A stretch of DNA of 64,000 nucleotides from CAIQJJ01 sp964606085 (GTDB taxonomy: Bacteria > Chloroflexota > Anaerolineae > Anaerolineales > UBA4823): NCBI GenBank assembly GCA_964606085.1, contig CAZSFD010000013.1:1-64000 (forward strand), read 5' to 3'. The first letter of the stretch is position 1. The number at the start of each line of letters is the position of its first letter. This document shows, piece by piece, positions 43,292 through 51,754 of this stretch. The position numbers and the translations under genes were made by a program. The notes below the pieces were generated by a model. The model searched no databases and was not told where the DNA came from. It saw only the letters and a program-made list of their open reading frames with translations.

Positions 43292-44625
43292 TGCCCAGCA
43301 TCCTTTCCCAAGCCCAGCAGGCCGCGCCGGCCTCGCGTATGCAATCGCCTGATGTCAACAAGTTGCGCGCCTACCTGGTCAACGCGGTGACGCAAGACCT
43401 GGAGGCCAACGCCCCACCGCTTTCCTTGCGCGCCCAATTTGCGCATGAGAGCCTCGAACGGGCGTTACAGCAAACCCGCCTCAACCTCCCCGAAACCCTC
43501 AAAAACCAGCTCTTTCACGACATCGAAGATGAATTGTTGGGCTATGGGCCGATTCAGCCATTGCTCGATGACCCGGAGATTAGCGAAGTGATGGTCAATG
43601 GTCCCAAAAAAGTTTATGTCGAGCGCAAGGGCAAACTGACCCGCACCAATGTCGTCTTCGAAGATGATGACCACGTCTTGCGCATCATCGAACGCATCAT
43701 CCTGCCACTGGGCCGCCGGGTCGATTCCGACAGCCCTACCGTAGATGCCCGCCTGCCCGATGGGTCGCGCGTCAATGCCGTCATTCACCCGGTTGCCATT
43801 GATGGGCCATCGATCACCATCCGCAAGTTCGGCAAAGAAAAGCTGACCATCGAGCAATTGATCGGTTTCAAGTCGCTCACGGTGCAGATGGCCGAGTTTT
43901 TGCGGGCTTGCGTGAAAGCCCGTCTGAACATCATTGTTTCGGGCGGCACGGGTTCAGGTAAAACCACGCTGCTCAACTGCCTTTCAGGATATATTCCAGA
44001 AGATGAACGCATTGTCACTATCGAAGACGCTGCCGAGTTACGCCTGCATCAGGATCACATCGTGCGTCTTGAGACGAAGCCCGCCAACGTAGATGGCCGT
44101 GGGGCGGTGACCACCCGCGACCTGGTCAAGAACTCGCTGCGGATGCGGCCAGAGCGCATCATCGTTGGCGAGTGCCGCGGCGGCGAGGCGCTGGATATGC
44201 TTCAGGCAATGAACACCGGCCACGATGGTTCGTTGACCACTCTGCACGCCAACACCCCGCGCGACGCCCTCTCACGCCTCGAAACGATGTGCCTGATGGC
44301 CGGCATGGACCTGCCCCTGCGCGTTATCCGCGAGCAAATTGCCTCCGCCGTAGATTTGATCGTCCAGCAAACCCGCCTGCGCGACGGCAGCCGCAAAATC
44401 GTGGCGGTGACCGAAGTTGCCGGCATGGAAGGCGACAAGATCGTGATGAGCGATATTTTCAAATTCGATCAGACGGGCATTTCTCCCGAAGGTAAAATCA
44501 TCGGCGAAGCCAAACCAACCGGCATTCGCCCGATGTTCTCGCCGCGCCTCGAAGCGGCTGGCTATAAATTGGGCGCGGAAATTTTCAGTGCGACATCTTC
44601 TTCGCCTCAGCAGCGCAGAAAGTAA
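43291..44625 (+). CDS. cpaF: CpaF/TadA-type secretion ATPase
   Basis: 444 residues. Walker A GGTGSGKTTLL with Lys224, an Asp box, 'RIVTIEDAAELRLHQDHIVRLETK' and MRPERIIVGECRGGEALDMLQAMNTGHDGS are diagnostic of Tad/CpaF type IV pilus ATPases. The N-terminal domain has DEISEVMVNG-like DPEISEVMVNGPKKVYVERKG. CpaF hexamers power pilus assembly with TadB/TadC, but no such membrane genes or pilins follow here, so it is an orphan within the window. Confidence 0.93.
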   Translation: MPSILSQAQQAAPASRMQSPDVNKLRAYLVNAVTQDLEANAPPLSLRAQFAHESLERALQQTRLNLPETLKNQLFHDIEDELLGYGPIQPLLDDPEISEVMVNGPKKVYVERKGKLTRTNVVFEDDDHVLRIIERIILPLGRRVDSDSPTVDARLPDGSRVNAVIHPVAIDGPSITIRKFGKEKLTIEQLIGFKSLTVQMAEFLRACVKARLNIIVSGGTGSGKTTLLNCLSGYIPEDERIVTIEDAAELRLHQDHIVRLETKPANVDGRGAVTTRDLVKNSLRMRPERIIVGECRGGEALDMLQAMNTGHDGSLTTLHANTPRDALSRLETMCLMAGMDLPLRVIREQIASAVDLIVQQTRLRDGSRKIVAVTEVAGMEGDKIVMSDIFKFDQTGISPEGKIIGEAKPTGIRPMFSPRLEAAGYKLGAEIFSATSSSPQQRRK

Positions 44626-44639
44626 ATGCAGGTATTCTT

Positions 44640-45317
44640 ATGAGTACAAGTTCCCTGGCCACTTCCATTCGCAGCAAAAAATTGGGCGTGTTATTGCGTA
44701 ATGCGCGCCTGGTGCGCCATAAAAGCATTGAAGATTGCGCTCAAGCCCTGGCGATTGCACCAGACACCTGGCAGTCGTATGAATTGGGCGAACAGTCTCC
44801 CTCCCTCCCTGAGATTGAACTGTTTGCCTATTACCTCGACCTGCCCGTGGAGCATTTCTGGAGGCAGACTGGGCTGCTCGATCCGCATGATAACCGCCGC
44901 CCGGTTGAGCCACAGCAACTATTGACCATCCGGCAGCGCGTGGTGGGCGTGTTGCTGCGCCGCAGCCGTGTGCAAGCCCAATTGACCGTGGATGAGTTAG
45001 CCGAGAAAACCGGCATCCCGCTGGAGCGCCTGAAAGAATATGAAATGGGCCAACCCATCCCTTTGCCAGACCTGGAAGCCCTGGCGATGGCCTTAGACAT
45101 CTCCGTCCGGCAATTTCTCGATTTAAGCGGCCCCGTGGGAATCTGGTTTGCCCGACAGCGCGCCGTAAAAGATTTTCAAGACCTTTCCCCCGAATTGCAA
45201 TCCTTTGTCGTCAAGCCGATCAACCGGCCATTCATCGAATTGGCCCAACGCCTGAGCGAAATGGATGTCAGCAAACTGCGCACCGTGGCTGAGGGCTTGT
45301 TGGAAATCACGCTATGA
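44640..45317 (+). CDS. Transcription regulator with two XRE-type HTH domains
   Basis: 225 residues. Two Cro/C1 helix-turn-helix domains are visible: about 15-72 (LGVLLRNARLVRHKSIEDCA ... YELGEQSPSLPEI) and about 98-157 (VVGVLLRRSRVQAQLTVDEL ... YEMGQPIPLPDLEALAMALD). The C-terminal 60 residues are helical. Tandem HTH in one chain suggests it can bind two half-sites itself. It lies 14 bases after cpaF and overlaps the TPR gene by ATGA. Confidence 0.85.
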   Translation: MSTSSLATSIRSKKLGVLLRNARLVRHKSIEDCAQALAIAPDTWQSYELGEQSPSLPEIELFAYYLDLPVEHFWRQTGLLDPHDNRRPVEPQQLLTIRQRVVGVLLRRSRVQAQLTVDELAEKTGIPLERLKEYEMGQPIPLPDLEALAMALDISVRQFLDLSGPVGIWFARQRAVKDFQDLSPELQSFVVKPINRPFIELAQRLSEMDVSKLRTVAEGLLEITL

Positions 45318-45856
45318 CTGAAGTGTTATCGCCGCGTGCGCTGGTGGATGAAGCACAGGCGCACTATCGCAGCAACGACTATGCCGCAGCAGCCCAGGCT
45401 TACCTGGCTGCTGCGCAGTCTTTTGATGCCCTGGCTGATCCCCTGACCGCGGCAGAAATGCGCAACGATGCCAGCGTGGCCTGGTTGAAGGCCAACCAGC
45501 CGCGCGCCGCCTATAACGCTGCCGAGGGCACACCGGCCATCTTTGCCCAGGCCAACGATCAACGGCGCGAGGGCCTGGCCTGGGGCAACCTGGCCGCCGC
45601 CCTGGAAGCGCTCCGGCGGTTTGCCGAGGCCATTCCAGCCTACGAGAAGGCGGTCGCTTTGCTCGAAGCCAGCGGCGAAACCGAATACCGCGCCTACGCA
45701 CTGAAAGCCCTGGCGATGCTGAAATTGCAAACGGGCAAACAACTCGAAGCGCTGGCGATGCTAGATGTCAGCCTGGGCGATATGCCCAAACTGAATGCCT
45801 CCCAAAAGCTGTTGAAATCGTTGCTCTCCTTACGCAGTCGCTTTTTGCCTCGTTGA
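45314..45856 (+). CDS. TPR-repeat protein
   Basis: 180 residues with about four helical hairpins. 'AQAHYRSNDYAAAAQAYLAAAQ', 'GLAWGNLAAALEALRRFAEAIPAYEKAVAL' and 'YALKALAMLKLQTGKQLEAL' follow TPR consensus. Soluble. Overlap with the HTH regulator gene suggests it is a partner of that regulator or of the CpaF cluster. Confidence 0.82.
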   Translation: MTEVLSPRALVDEAQAHYRSNDYAAAAQAYLAAAQSFDALADPLTAAEMRNDASVAWLKANQPRAAYNAAEGTPAIFAQANDQRREGLAWGNLAAALEALRRFAEAIPAYEKAVALLEASGETEYRAYALKALAMLKLQTGKQLEALAMLDVSLGDMPKLNASQKLLKSLLSLRSRFLPR

Positions 45857-45881
45857 CCGATGCGACTGGCACGAGATCATC

Positions 45882-46724
45882 ATGGTACAAATGCCGCTGA
45901 AGATACGCCGGGCCACCGATCAAGATCGCCAGCCGCTGGCCAACCTGATCCACTTCGAGACGCACGTGCATCGCCATCTCGATTGGCGGCCCCCGCTCGA
46001 TTGGATTCACTCGCAGCCCTATCTCGTGGGCGAATGCCAGGGGGGGGTATGTTTTGCGCTGGTATGCCCTCCTGATCCGCCGCAGGTGGCCTGGATACGC
46101 CTGTTTGCCGTAGCGCATTCGATTTCGGTGGCGCAGGCATGGCAGGTCGCCTGGCCGGTGGCGCTGGCCGAATTATCTTCTTTGCACCAACCTGAAATCG
46201 CCGCCATGGCCAATGAAGGCTGGTTTCGCCAGGTGTTGGCGCAATCGGGCTTTTGCCATAGCCAAAATATCGTTACCCTGGTCTGGCATGGGGGCAGCCG
46301 ATTGCCTCAGCCGGCGAGTTTTGCGATCCGACTGATGATGGTGGATGACCTGACCAGTGTGTGCGCCCTGGATGCAGCAGCCTTCGCACCCTTGTGGCGC
46401 AATTCAGCACAGGCCCTTGCTGTGGCCTTTCGACAGGCTGCACTGGCGACGGTGGTTGAAGCCGCTGGCGATTTGATCGGGTATCAGATCAGCACCGCCA
46501 GCGCCGTGGGCGGCCACCTGGCGCGCCTGGCGGTTCATCCCGCCTGGCAGGGGCGCGGGGTTGGCTACGCCCTGGTGTATGATGTGCTGCGCCACTTTTC
46601 TGCCCAGGGGGCGCGGCATATTTCGGTCAACACTCAGGACAATAATTACGCCTCGTTGAGCCTTTACCAGAAAACCGGCTTCGTTCTGACCGATGAAGCT
46701 ATCCCGGTTTATCAGTTGAATTGA
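45882..46724 (+). CDS. GNAT acetyltransferase, tandem-domain
   Basis: 280 residues. The C-terminal GNAT domain has the acetyl-CoA motif A HLARLAVHPAWQGRGVGYAL and motif B NNYASLSLYQKTGFVLTDE. The N-terminal half (IRRATDQDRQPLANLIHFE...) looks like a second, degenerate GNAT fold. The substrate is unknown. The ATG at 45882 lacks a clear ribosome-binding site; MPLKIRR at 45891 is an alternative. It may be a separate unit from the upstream cluster. Confidence 0.85.
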   Translation: MVQMPLKIRRATDQDRQPLANLIHFETHVHRHLDWRPPLDWIHSQPYLVGECQGGVCFALVCPPDPPQVAWIRLFAVAHSISVAQAWQVAWPVALAELSSLHQPEIAAMANEGWFRQVLAQSGFCHSQNIVTLVWHGGSRLPQPASFAIRLMMVDDLTSVCALDAAAFAPLWRNSAQALAVAFRQAALATVVEAAGDLIGYQISTASAVGGHLARLAVHPAWQGRGVGYALVYDVLRHFSAQGARHISVNTQDNNYASLSLYQKTGFVLTDEAIPVYQLN

Positions 46725-46733
46725 GGGATTGTT

Positions 46734-47567
46734 ATGCAGCAGCATGAGTTTGATTGGGTCACTTCGGATGGAACGGTAATGTATGGACAGGTCTGGCAGC
46801 CTGCCCAGGTGAAGGCGGTGGTTTGCCTGGTGCATGGCATTGGCGAACACAGCGGGCGCTATGCGCATGTTGCTGAAGCCCTCGGGCAAGCCGGCTATGC
46901 GCTGATGGGTTTTGATCTGCGCGGGCATGGGCGTTCGACAGGGCAACGCGGTCACATGCGCGCGATGGATGATTTCATGGATGATATTGACCACTTGCTC
47001 GACCAATCTGCCCGGCGTTTTGCAGGCTTGCCGTGTTTTCTGTACGGCCACAGCCTGGGCGGGCTTCTGGTGTTGAATTTCGCCCTGCGGCGCAAACCGG
47101 CTTTGCTGGGGGTTATCGTCGGCGCGCCAGGTTTGCGGACCGTATTGCGCGAACAAAAGGTCAAGGTGGCCTTCAACAATCTGCTGGCAAGCGCCTTCTC
47201 CACGCTCACCGTTCCGACCGGTTTAGACCCCAACCTGATTTCACGCGACCCCGAGGTCGTGCGCACCTATCAATCAGACCCGTTGGTGCATGGCTGGGCC
47301 ACGCTTTCGATGGCCAAGGAAGGCTTTCAGGCCATTGATTGGGTGCTGGCCCAGGCTGCCGAGTTTCCGCTGCCGCTGCTGGTGCTGCATGGGACGGCGG
47401 ACCGCCTGGTCTATCCCACGGGCAGTGAAGAATTGGTCCGCCTGGCCCCCCAGGCCACTTTGAAGCTATACGAGGGGTTGTTCCACGAAGTCCACAACGA
47501 GCCAGAGAAAGAACGCGTCTTTGCCGATTGGATTGCCTGGATGGATGCGCAGATGAATGTCGCTTAA
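46734..47567 (+). CDS. Alpha/beta hydrolase, monoacylglycerol lipase-like
   Basis: 277 residues. LVHGIGEHSGRYAHVAEAL and 'GFDLRGHGRSTGQRGHM' are hallmarks of the YtpA/monoacylglycerol lipase family. Nucleophile elbow FLYGHSLGG (Ser107), acid in HGTADRLV, and base His in EGLFHEVHNEP complete the triad. It is cytoplasmic or peripheral to the membrane, probably hydrolysing lysolipids or monoacylglycerol. GAGGG lies six bases before the ATG, nine bases after the GNAT stop. Confidence 0.88.
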   Translation: MQQHEFDWVTSDGTVMYGQVWQPAQVKAVVCLVHGIGEHSGRYAHVAEALGQAGYALMGFDLRGHGRSTGQRGHMRAMDDFMDDIDHLLDQSARRFAGLPCFLYGHSLGGLLVLNFALRRKPALLGVIVGAPGLRTVLREQKVKVAFNNLLASAFSTLTVPTGLDPNLISRDPEVVRTYQSDPLVHGWATLSMAKEGFQAIDWVLAQAAEFPLPLLVLHGTADRLVYPTGSEELVRLAPQATLKLYEGLFHEVHNEPEKERVFADWIAWMDAQMNVA

Positions 47568-47575
47568 CCTGCCCC

Positions 47576-47650
47576 TGGACAGGCATTTGGGGTTGTGGCA
47601 CAATCGTCCAAATTTAGCGGACAAGCCAGGGCTTGTCCATTTTGTTAATT
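47576..47650 (+). promoter_or_regulatory. Promoter and hairpin leader of the DsbA-like gene
   Basis: TGGACA (47576-47581), 17 bases, CACAAT (47599-47604). In the short leader a nine-bp stem GGACAAGCC/GGCTTGTCC (47619-47638) with a two-base loop is followed by ATTTTGTTAATTTTT. This is a terminator shape placed after its own promoter and just before the ribosome-binding site AAGGAG. Confidence 0.5.
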
Positions 47651-47666
47651 TTTAAGGAGTATGGTT

Positions 47667-48425
47667 ATGCCTCGAGAACGTCCCTCGACCCCCAAACCGA
47701 GCAAGCGCCAGGAGTTTCGCGAAATGCGCCGCCAGCGCCAGCAGCGCACCCGGATCGTGATCGTCGTCGTTGTCATTCTGGCGGCCCTGTTGCTGGTTGG
47801 CGCAGTGGCTATCCCATCCATCACCGAAGCGATGACACCCGTCGGCGAGATCAAGCCCATCACCCCGCTCGAACGACCCAACCCGGTTGGCACGGCCATG
47901 GGCGACCCCGCAGCCCCGGTGCGCGTGGATGTGTGGGAAGATTTTCAATGCCCGGCCTGCGCTCGCTATACCGCGGATGTCGAAGTTCAGGTGATGGAAC
48001 AATATGTCGCCACGGGCAAGGTCTATTATGTGTTTCACAACTTTCCCTTCATTGACGATTACGTAACCACCAAAGAATCGGATCAGGCTGCCAATGCCAG
48101 CATGTGCGCCGCCGAGCAGGAACGTTTTTGGGATTTCCACGACATCTTATATGCCAACTGGGATGGCGAAAACGAGGGCGCATTTGCCAACAAGCGCCTG
48201 GTGAAAATGGCCGAAACCCTCGGCCTCGATATGAACGCCTTCAACGCCTGTTTCCGCGCCAACCGCTACCAGGATGAGATCAACCATGATTTGGCCGATG
48301 GCAAGGTCAAAGGCGTGTCTGGCACGCCGAGCGTCTTCGTCAATGGCGAAATGCTCAAGCCGGGTTATGTGCCATCTTTTGAAGATGTTGCTGCCGCCAT
48401 TGAAGCCGCACTGGCAACCCCCTGA
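47667..48425 (+). CDS. DsbA-like thioredoxin-fold protein, membrane anchored
   Basis: 252 residues from the second ATG (47667): the first ATG at 47661 lies one base after AAGGAG, too close for a start. Charged residues 1-28 precede a transmembrane anchor (about 29-50). The thioredoxin domain carries CPAC (Cys95, Cys98) in VWEDFQCPACARY and cis-Pro in SGTPSVFVNG, with helical insert MCAAEQERFWDFHDILY, as in DsbA/BdbD-like oxidoreductases. It should work outside the membrane, making or shuffling disulfides. A strong terminator follows. Confidence 0.9.
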   Translation: MPRERPSTPKPSKRQEFREMRRQRQQRTRIVIVVVVILAALLLVGAVAIPSITEAMTPVGEIKPITPLERPNPVGTAMGDPAAPVRVDVWEDFQCPACARYTADVEVQVMEQYVATGKVYYVFHNFPFIDDYVTTKESDQAANASMCAAEQERFWDFHDILYANWDGENEGAFANKRLVKMAETLGLDMNAFNACFRANRYQDEINHDLADGKVKGVSGTPSVFVNGEMLKPGYVPSFEDVAAAIEAALATP

Positions 48426-48447
48426 ACCTACGCTGTACCATCGTCGA

Positions 48448-48475
48448 AGCCGGGCATTTCGCCCGGCTTTTTTTA
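48448..48475 (+). terminator. Intrinsic terminator of the DsbA-like gene
   Basis: Eight-bp GC-rich stem AGCCGGGC/GCCCGGCT, five-base loop and a run of T. Confidence 0.9.
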
Positions 48476-48494
48476 TGGGTCTTGGGGAGTTGCC

Positions 48495-48627
48495 GTGATC
48501 ACTTCCATCCAAGCGCTATCCAAACCACGAATAACACCAATCTACACGAATTTTTGGTTTTTATTCGTGTAAATTCGTGCTATTCGTGGTGCATCTTGAA
48601 ACGCATCACGGCAAATCCCAGAGAGCC
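48495..48627 (+). repeat. 133-bp dispersed repeat A, copy 2
   Basis: Same length as, and inverted relative to, copy 1 (5621-5753), with no gaps and about 86% identity by eye. It fills most of the 295-base gap between the DsbA-like gene and kdgK and holds no open frame of note. Confidence 0.85.
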
Positions 48628-48720
48628 CTTTTTTATTTCGCAGATTGAAAAATTACGTTAGCGCTCACTTTGATGGTATGATTCGGCCAATTCCAATCTT
48701 ACCCTTCAGGAGAGTCCACC

Positions 48721-49752
48721 ATGAAAAAAGTTGTCACTTTCGGCGAGATCATGCTGCGCCTATCCCCCCCCGGTTTTCAGCGCTTCACCCAGGCCCGTTC
48801 ATTCGACGTGATCTACGGCGGCGGCGAGGCCAATGTAGCCGCCTCGCTGGCCCAGTTTGGTCTCAGCGTAGATTTTGTCACCCGCCTGCCCAAAAACGAC
48901 ATCGGCGAAGCCTGTCTGCAATACCTCCGCCAATATGGCGTCGGTGTCGAGAAGATCGTGCGCGGCGGTGAGCGTATGGGCATTTATTTCCTCGAAATGG
49001 GCGCCGTGCAGCGCGGCAGCAAGGTCGTCTACGACCGGGCCAACTCGTCCATTTCGACGGTTGCCAAAGGCATGATTGACTGGCGCACCGTCTTTGCCGA
49101 CGCCGATTGGTTGCATTGGACGGGCATCACCCCGGCCATCTCGCAAGGCGCAGCCGAAGCCTGCCTCGAAGCCGCCCAGGTCGCCCGTGAGATGGGCCTG
49201 ACCGTTTCGTGCGACCTGAACTACCGCAAAAACCTGTGGAAGTGGGGCAAGAAAGCCGGCGAGGTAATGCCCGAACTGGTAGCACTGTGCGATGTGGCCC
49301 TCGGCAACGAAGAAGACGCCGACAAGGTTTTTGGCATCAAAGCCCCCGAAACCGATGTCGAAGGCGGCAAGGTCGAAGCCGACGCCTACCGTTACGTCTG
49401 CGAAGCGCTCAACCAACGCTTCCCCAACTTGAAAACGATCTCGATCACCCTGCGCGGCTCCCTCTCGGCCAGCCACAACACCTGGTCGGGCGTGATGTGG
49501 CAGCCCGGCGCTTACTACACCGCCCCCACCTACGACATCACGCACATCGTAGACCGGGTTGGCGGCGGCGACTCCTTCATGGCGGGCTTGATCTATGGCC
49601 TGCGCACGTACAATGACCCCCAGAAAGCGCTCAACTTTGCCGTGGCCGCCTCGTGCCTCAAGCACACCATCTTTGGCGATTTCAACCAGGTCAGCGTGGC
49701 CGAGGTCGAAGCGATCATGGGCGGGAATGTGTCGGGGCGTGTCTCGCGCTAA
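48721..49752 (+). CDS. kdgK: 2-dehydro-3-deoxygluconokinase (PfkB family)
   Basis: 343 residues. The opening VVTFGEIMLRLSPPGFQRFT and 'ARSFDVIYGGGEANVAASLA' are typical of KdgK. The PfkB signature 2 VDRVGGGDSFMAGL gives the catalytic Asp284 and anion hole. It phosphorylates 2-keto-3-deoxygluconate from uronate breakdown; no other genes of that pathway are nearby, so specificity is inferred. AGGAGA lies seven bases before the ATG. Confidence 0.87.
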   Translation: MKKVVTFGEIMLRLSPPGFQRFTQARSFDVIYGGGEANVAASLAQFGLSVDFVTRLPKNDIGEACLQYLRQYGVGVEKIVRGGERMGIYFLEMGAVQRGSKVVYDRANSSISTVAKGMIDWRTVFADADWLHWTGITPAISQGAAEACLEAAQVAREMGLTVSCDLNYRKNLWKWGKKAGEVMPELVALCDVALGNEEDADKVFGIKAPETDVEGGKVEADAYRYVCEALNQRFPNLKTISITLRGSLSASHNTWSGVMWQPGAYYTAPTYDITHIVDRVGGGDSFMAGLIYGLRTYNDPQKALNFAVAASCLKHTIFGDFNQVSVAEVEAIMGGNVSGRVSR

Positions 49753-49845
49753 GTACCCCCAATTTTGCCAACACCCCAATCACTAAAAATGTCGGAACGA
49801 TGTAGGGCGAAATTCATTTCGCCCTATATCGCGAATTTTGACTTG

Positions 49846-50277
49846 TCAGGGGGAAGTATTGCTCTTGAAGTCCAGGTAAGTTTGCAAAATATACGTCGCG
49901 GCGATGTCATCCAGGTGGCCGTGCGTTTGGCGGCGTTTACGGGCAGGCACGCCCAGGGCAATGCTGGCGGCGCGGGCGGCCTGCGTGCTGCCGCTTTCAT
50001 CCCACAGTTCGATGGGCAGATCGCATTGCGCGCCAATGGCATCGGCCAGTTTTTGGGCGTGGCGGCTTTGCGGGGTGGGCCCGCCATCGTCGTCGAAGAT
50101 CGCCCCGATGATGATGCGTTCGGCCCCGCGCTCGGCGGCCAGCGCAGCGATGCTGGCCGCGTCAATGGCACGCGAGATGTGCTGCAGCACGGTCAGCGGG
50201 TTGGCAATCGTCCCGGTGGGGTCGCTGAGGGCCAGCCCGATGCGTTTTTCACCAGGGTCTACGGCTAGGATGCGCAT
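49846..50277 (-). CDS. ruvX: Putative pre-16S rRNA nuclease / Holliday junction resolvase-like RuvX
   Basis: 143 residues. RNase H-like fold: ILAVDPGEKRIGLALSDPTG (Asp6), 'IIIGAIFDDDGG', WDES, and the closing LDDIAATYILQTYL with its acidic pair. It is the YqgF/RuvX family, which in bacteria trims 16S rRNA and was once called a Holliday resolvase. The ATG at 50277 is preferred to longer frames because it starts right after the upstream gene (four bases) and fits the family N-terminus. Confidence 0.93.
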   Translation of the reverse strand: MRILAVDPGEKRIGLALSDPTGTIANPLTVLQHISRAIDAASIAALAAERGAERIIIGAIFDDDGGPTPQSRHAQKLADAIGAQCDLPIELWDESGSTQAARAASIALGVPARKRRQTHGHLDDIAATYILQTYLDFKSNTSP

Positions 50278-50281
50278 ACGA

Positions 50282-51754
50282 TCAGGGGGTGTTGACCTGT
50301 ACCCGCAGGGGGATGAACGGCCACCATGGCGGCGAAAGCTGGATGACCGGCGGGGCGGCCAGCGGCAAACTGGCGAGCGTTTGGGCTGCCTGGGGCGCTG
50401 GCTGCCAACGCACGGAGGCAGCGGCAGCGCTGCTGGCAATGTGCGCTCGAATCTGGCGTGAGGCCGCGATGCGCCAGCGGGCCGGGAAACCGCCATCCAG
50501 CGCCGGCGTGGAAAGCTGCGTGAGCGCCAGGCTGCCCGCGATAGGCGTGTACCCCTCTGCAAGGTTGGCATCCAGCACGGCCGCGGCCCAGTTCTCCAGT
50601 TCGTTGGCTGAGACGGCCAGCCCGGCGAATTGCAGGCGCAGGGTGAGCGCCAATTGCCCGGCGGCCTGCGGTTGGGCCGGGGCGTAGGTTTGCTCAATGG
50701 TTTCGGTCAGTACCGCTGTTGAAACGAGTTGATCGCCGGGGAGCAGGGTCTCTTGCAGGGCGGCAGTGGCCGCCGATTGTAATTCGGCCAGCATTTGCTC
50801 GTACAGCCGGGTGTAATCGGCGGGCGCAGGGGCCGGGGCAAACTCGTCGCGGCCGCCGCGTAGGGCTGCCGGGTTGCTGGCGGCCACCTGGAAGCTGAAT
50901 GGCCCTTCGAGCGTGACGATGCGCCGGGCGGCCACATTGCCGGCCGCACCCGCGGTCAGCGCATCCACCTTGATGGTGTGGGTTGTGCCTGGCCCGGCGG
51001 GGAGGACAACTTGCTGGCGGGTGGCAAAGCGCGTGGGGGGCGTTTCGAGCGTGCTGACCACGCTGCCAGCGGGCAGGGTGAGCGTCAGGGCGGTCAGGTT
51101 GGTCAATTGCACGCTGCCGCTGGCATAACCGGCTGGCACGGTGATGCTGCCGGTGCTGGTGATGACGGCGTAACCGTCGAGGATCACGCTCACCGGGCGG
51201 GCGGGCAGGTCGCCGGCCAGGGTGATGGCCTGGGCAGCCGGGCTGGCCGAGACCTCCAAAGTCAGCGATTGGGTTTCGGCGGCGGGGGTGAGGCTGATTT
51301 GAGCCTGGGGAACGAGCAGCACGAACAGTGCTAACACGGCCAAAATTGCCAGACTGAACAGGCTATAACGAGCGATACGCCAAACCCTGCCTGGCGGGGC
51401 TGTGGCTGTTGGCGCTGACCGCCGGGCAGAAAAATTGGGCCGTGGCTGGCGGCGGGTGAGGCCGCGTGGCCGCCGCGCCCATCGTTCGGCCTGTGCCTGG
51501 CGGGCGCTGTCGAAGGCGGGGATGCCCAGTTCGGCGGCGTGGTAGCGCACCTCGGCATCTTTCGTCACCAATCCCAATTGAACACCGATGGAAGTTGTGT
51601 AATGTTGCAGCAGCACCAGGTCGAGCCGTCGTTCGAGTGAACGCGCCCGCTTGGGCCACACCAGCAGCACCCTTCCCCCTTTGACCCAGTTCAGTCGGTC
51701 GCGCAGCGACAGGTAATCGTCGTGCGTTTCCAACTGGATGAGGCTGGTTTTCAC
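50282..51754 (-). CDS. Membrane-anchored baseplate J-like protein
   Basis: 490 residues from a GTG at 51754 that overlaps the upstream stop (GTGA). Residues 1-90 look like a cytoplasmic alpha/beta domain (LRDRLNWVKGGRVLLVWPKR), then a basic Pro-rich stretch and one transmembrane helix (about 135-155). The extracytoplasmic part has 'ITVPAGYASGSVQLTNLTAL', 'GSVVSTLETPPTRFATRQQV' and 'VDALTAGAAGNVAARRI', matching the baseplate J/gp47-like pattern of phage tail and contractile-injection baseplates. No other phage or tail genes are present. Function unknown. Confidence 0.7.
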   Translation of the reverse strand: MKTSLIQLETHDDYLSLRDRLNWVKGGRVLLVWPKRARSLERRLDLVLLQHYTTSIGVQLGLVTKDAEVRYHAAELGIPAFDSARQAQAERWARRPRGLTRRQPRPNFSARRSAPTATAPPGRVWRIARYSLFSLAILAVLALFVLLVPQAQISLTPAAETQSLTLEVSASPAAQAITLAGDLPARPVSVILDGYAVITSTGSITVPAGYASGSVQLTNLTALTLTLPAGSVVSTLETPPTRFATRQQVVLPAGPGTTHTIKVDALTAGAAGNVAARRIVTLEGPFSFQVAASNPAALRGGRDEFAPAPAPADYTRLYEQMLAELQSAATAALQETLLPGDQLVSTAVLTETIEQTYAPAQPQAAGQLALTLRLQFAGLAVSANELENWAAAVLDANLAEGYTPIAGSLALTQLSTPALDGGFPARWRIAASRQIRAHIASSAAAASVRWQPAPQAAQTLASLPLAAPPVIQLSPPWWPFIPLRVQVNTP

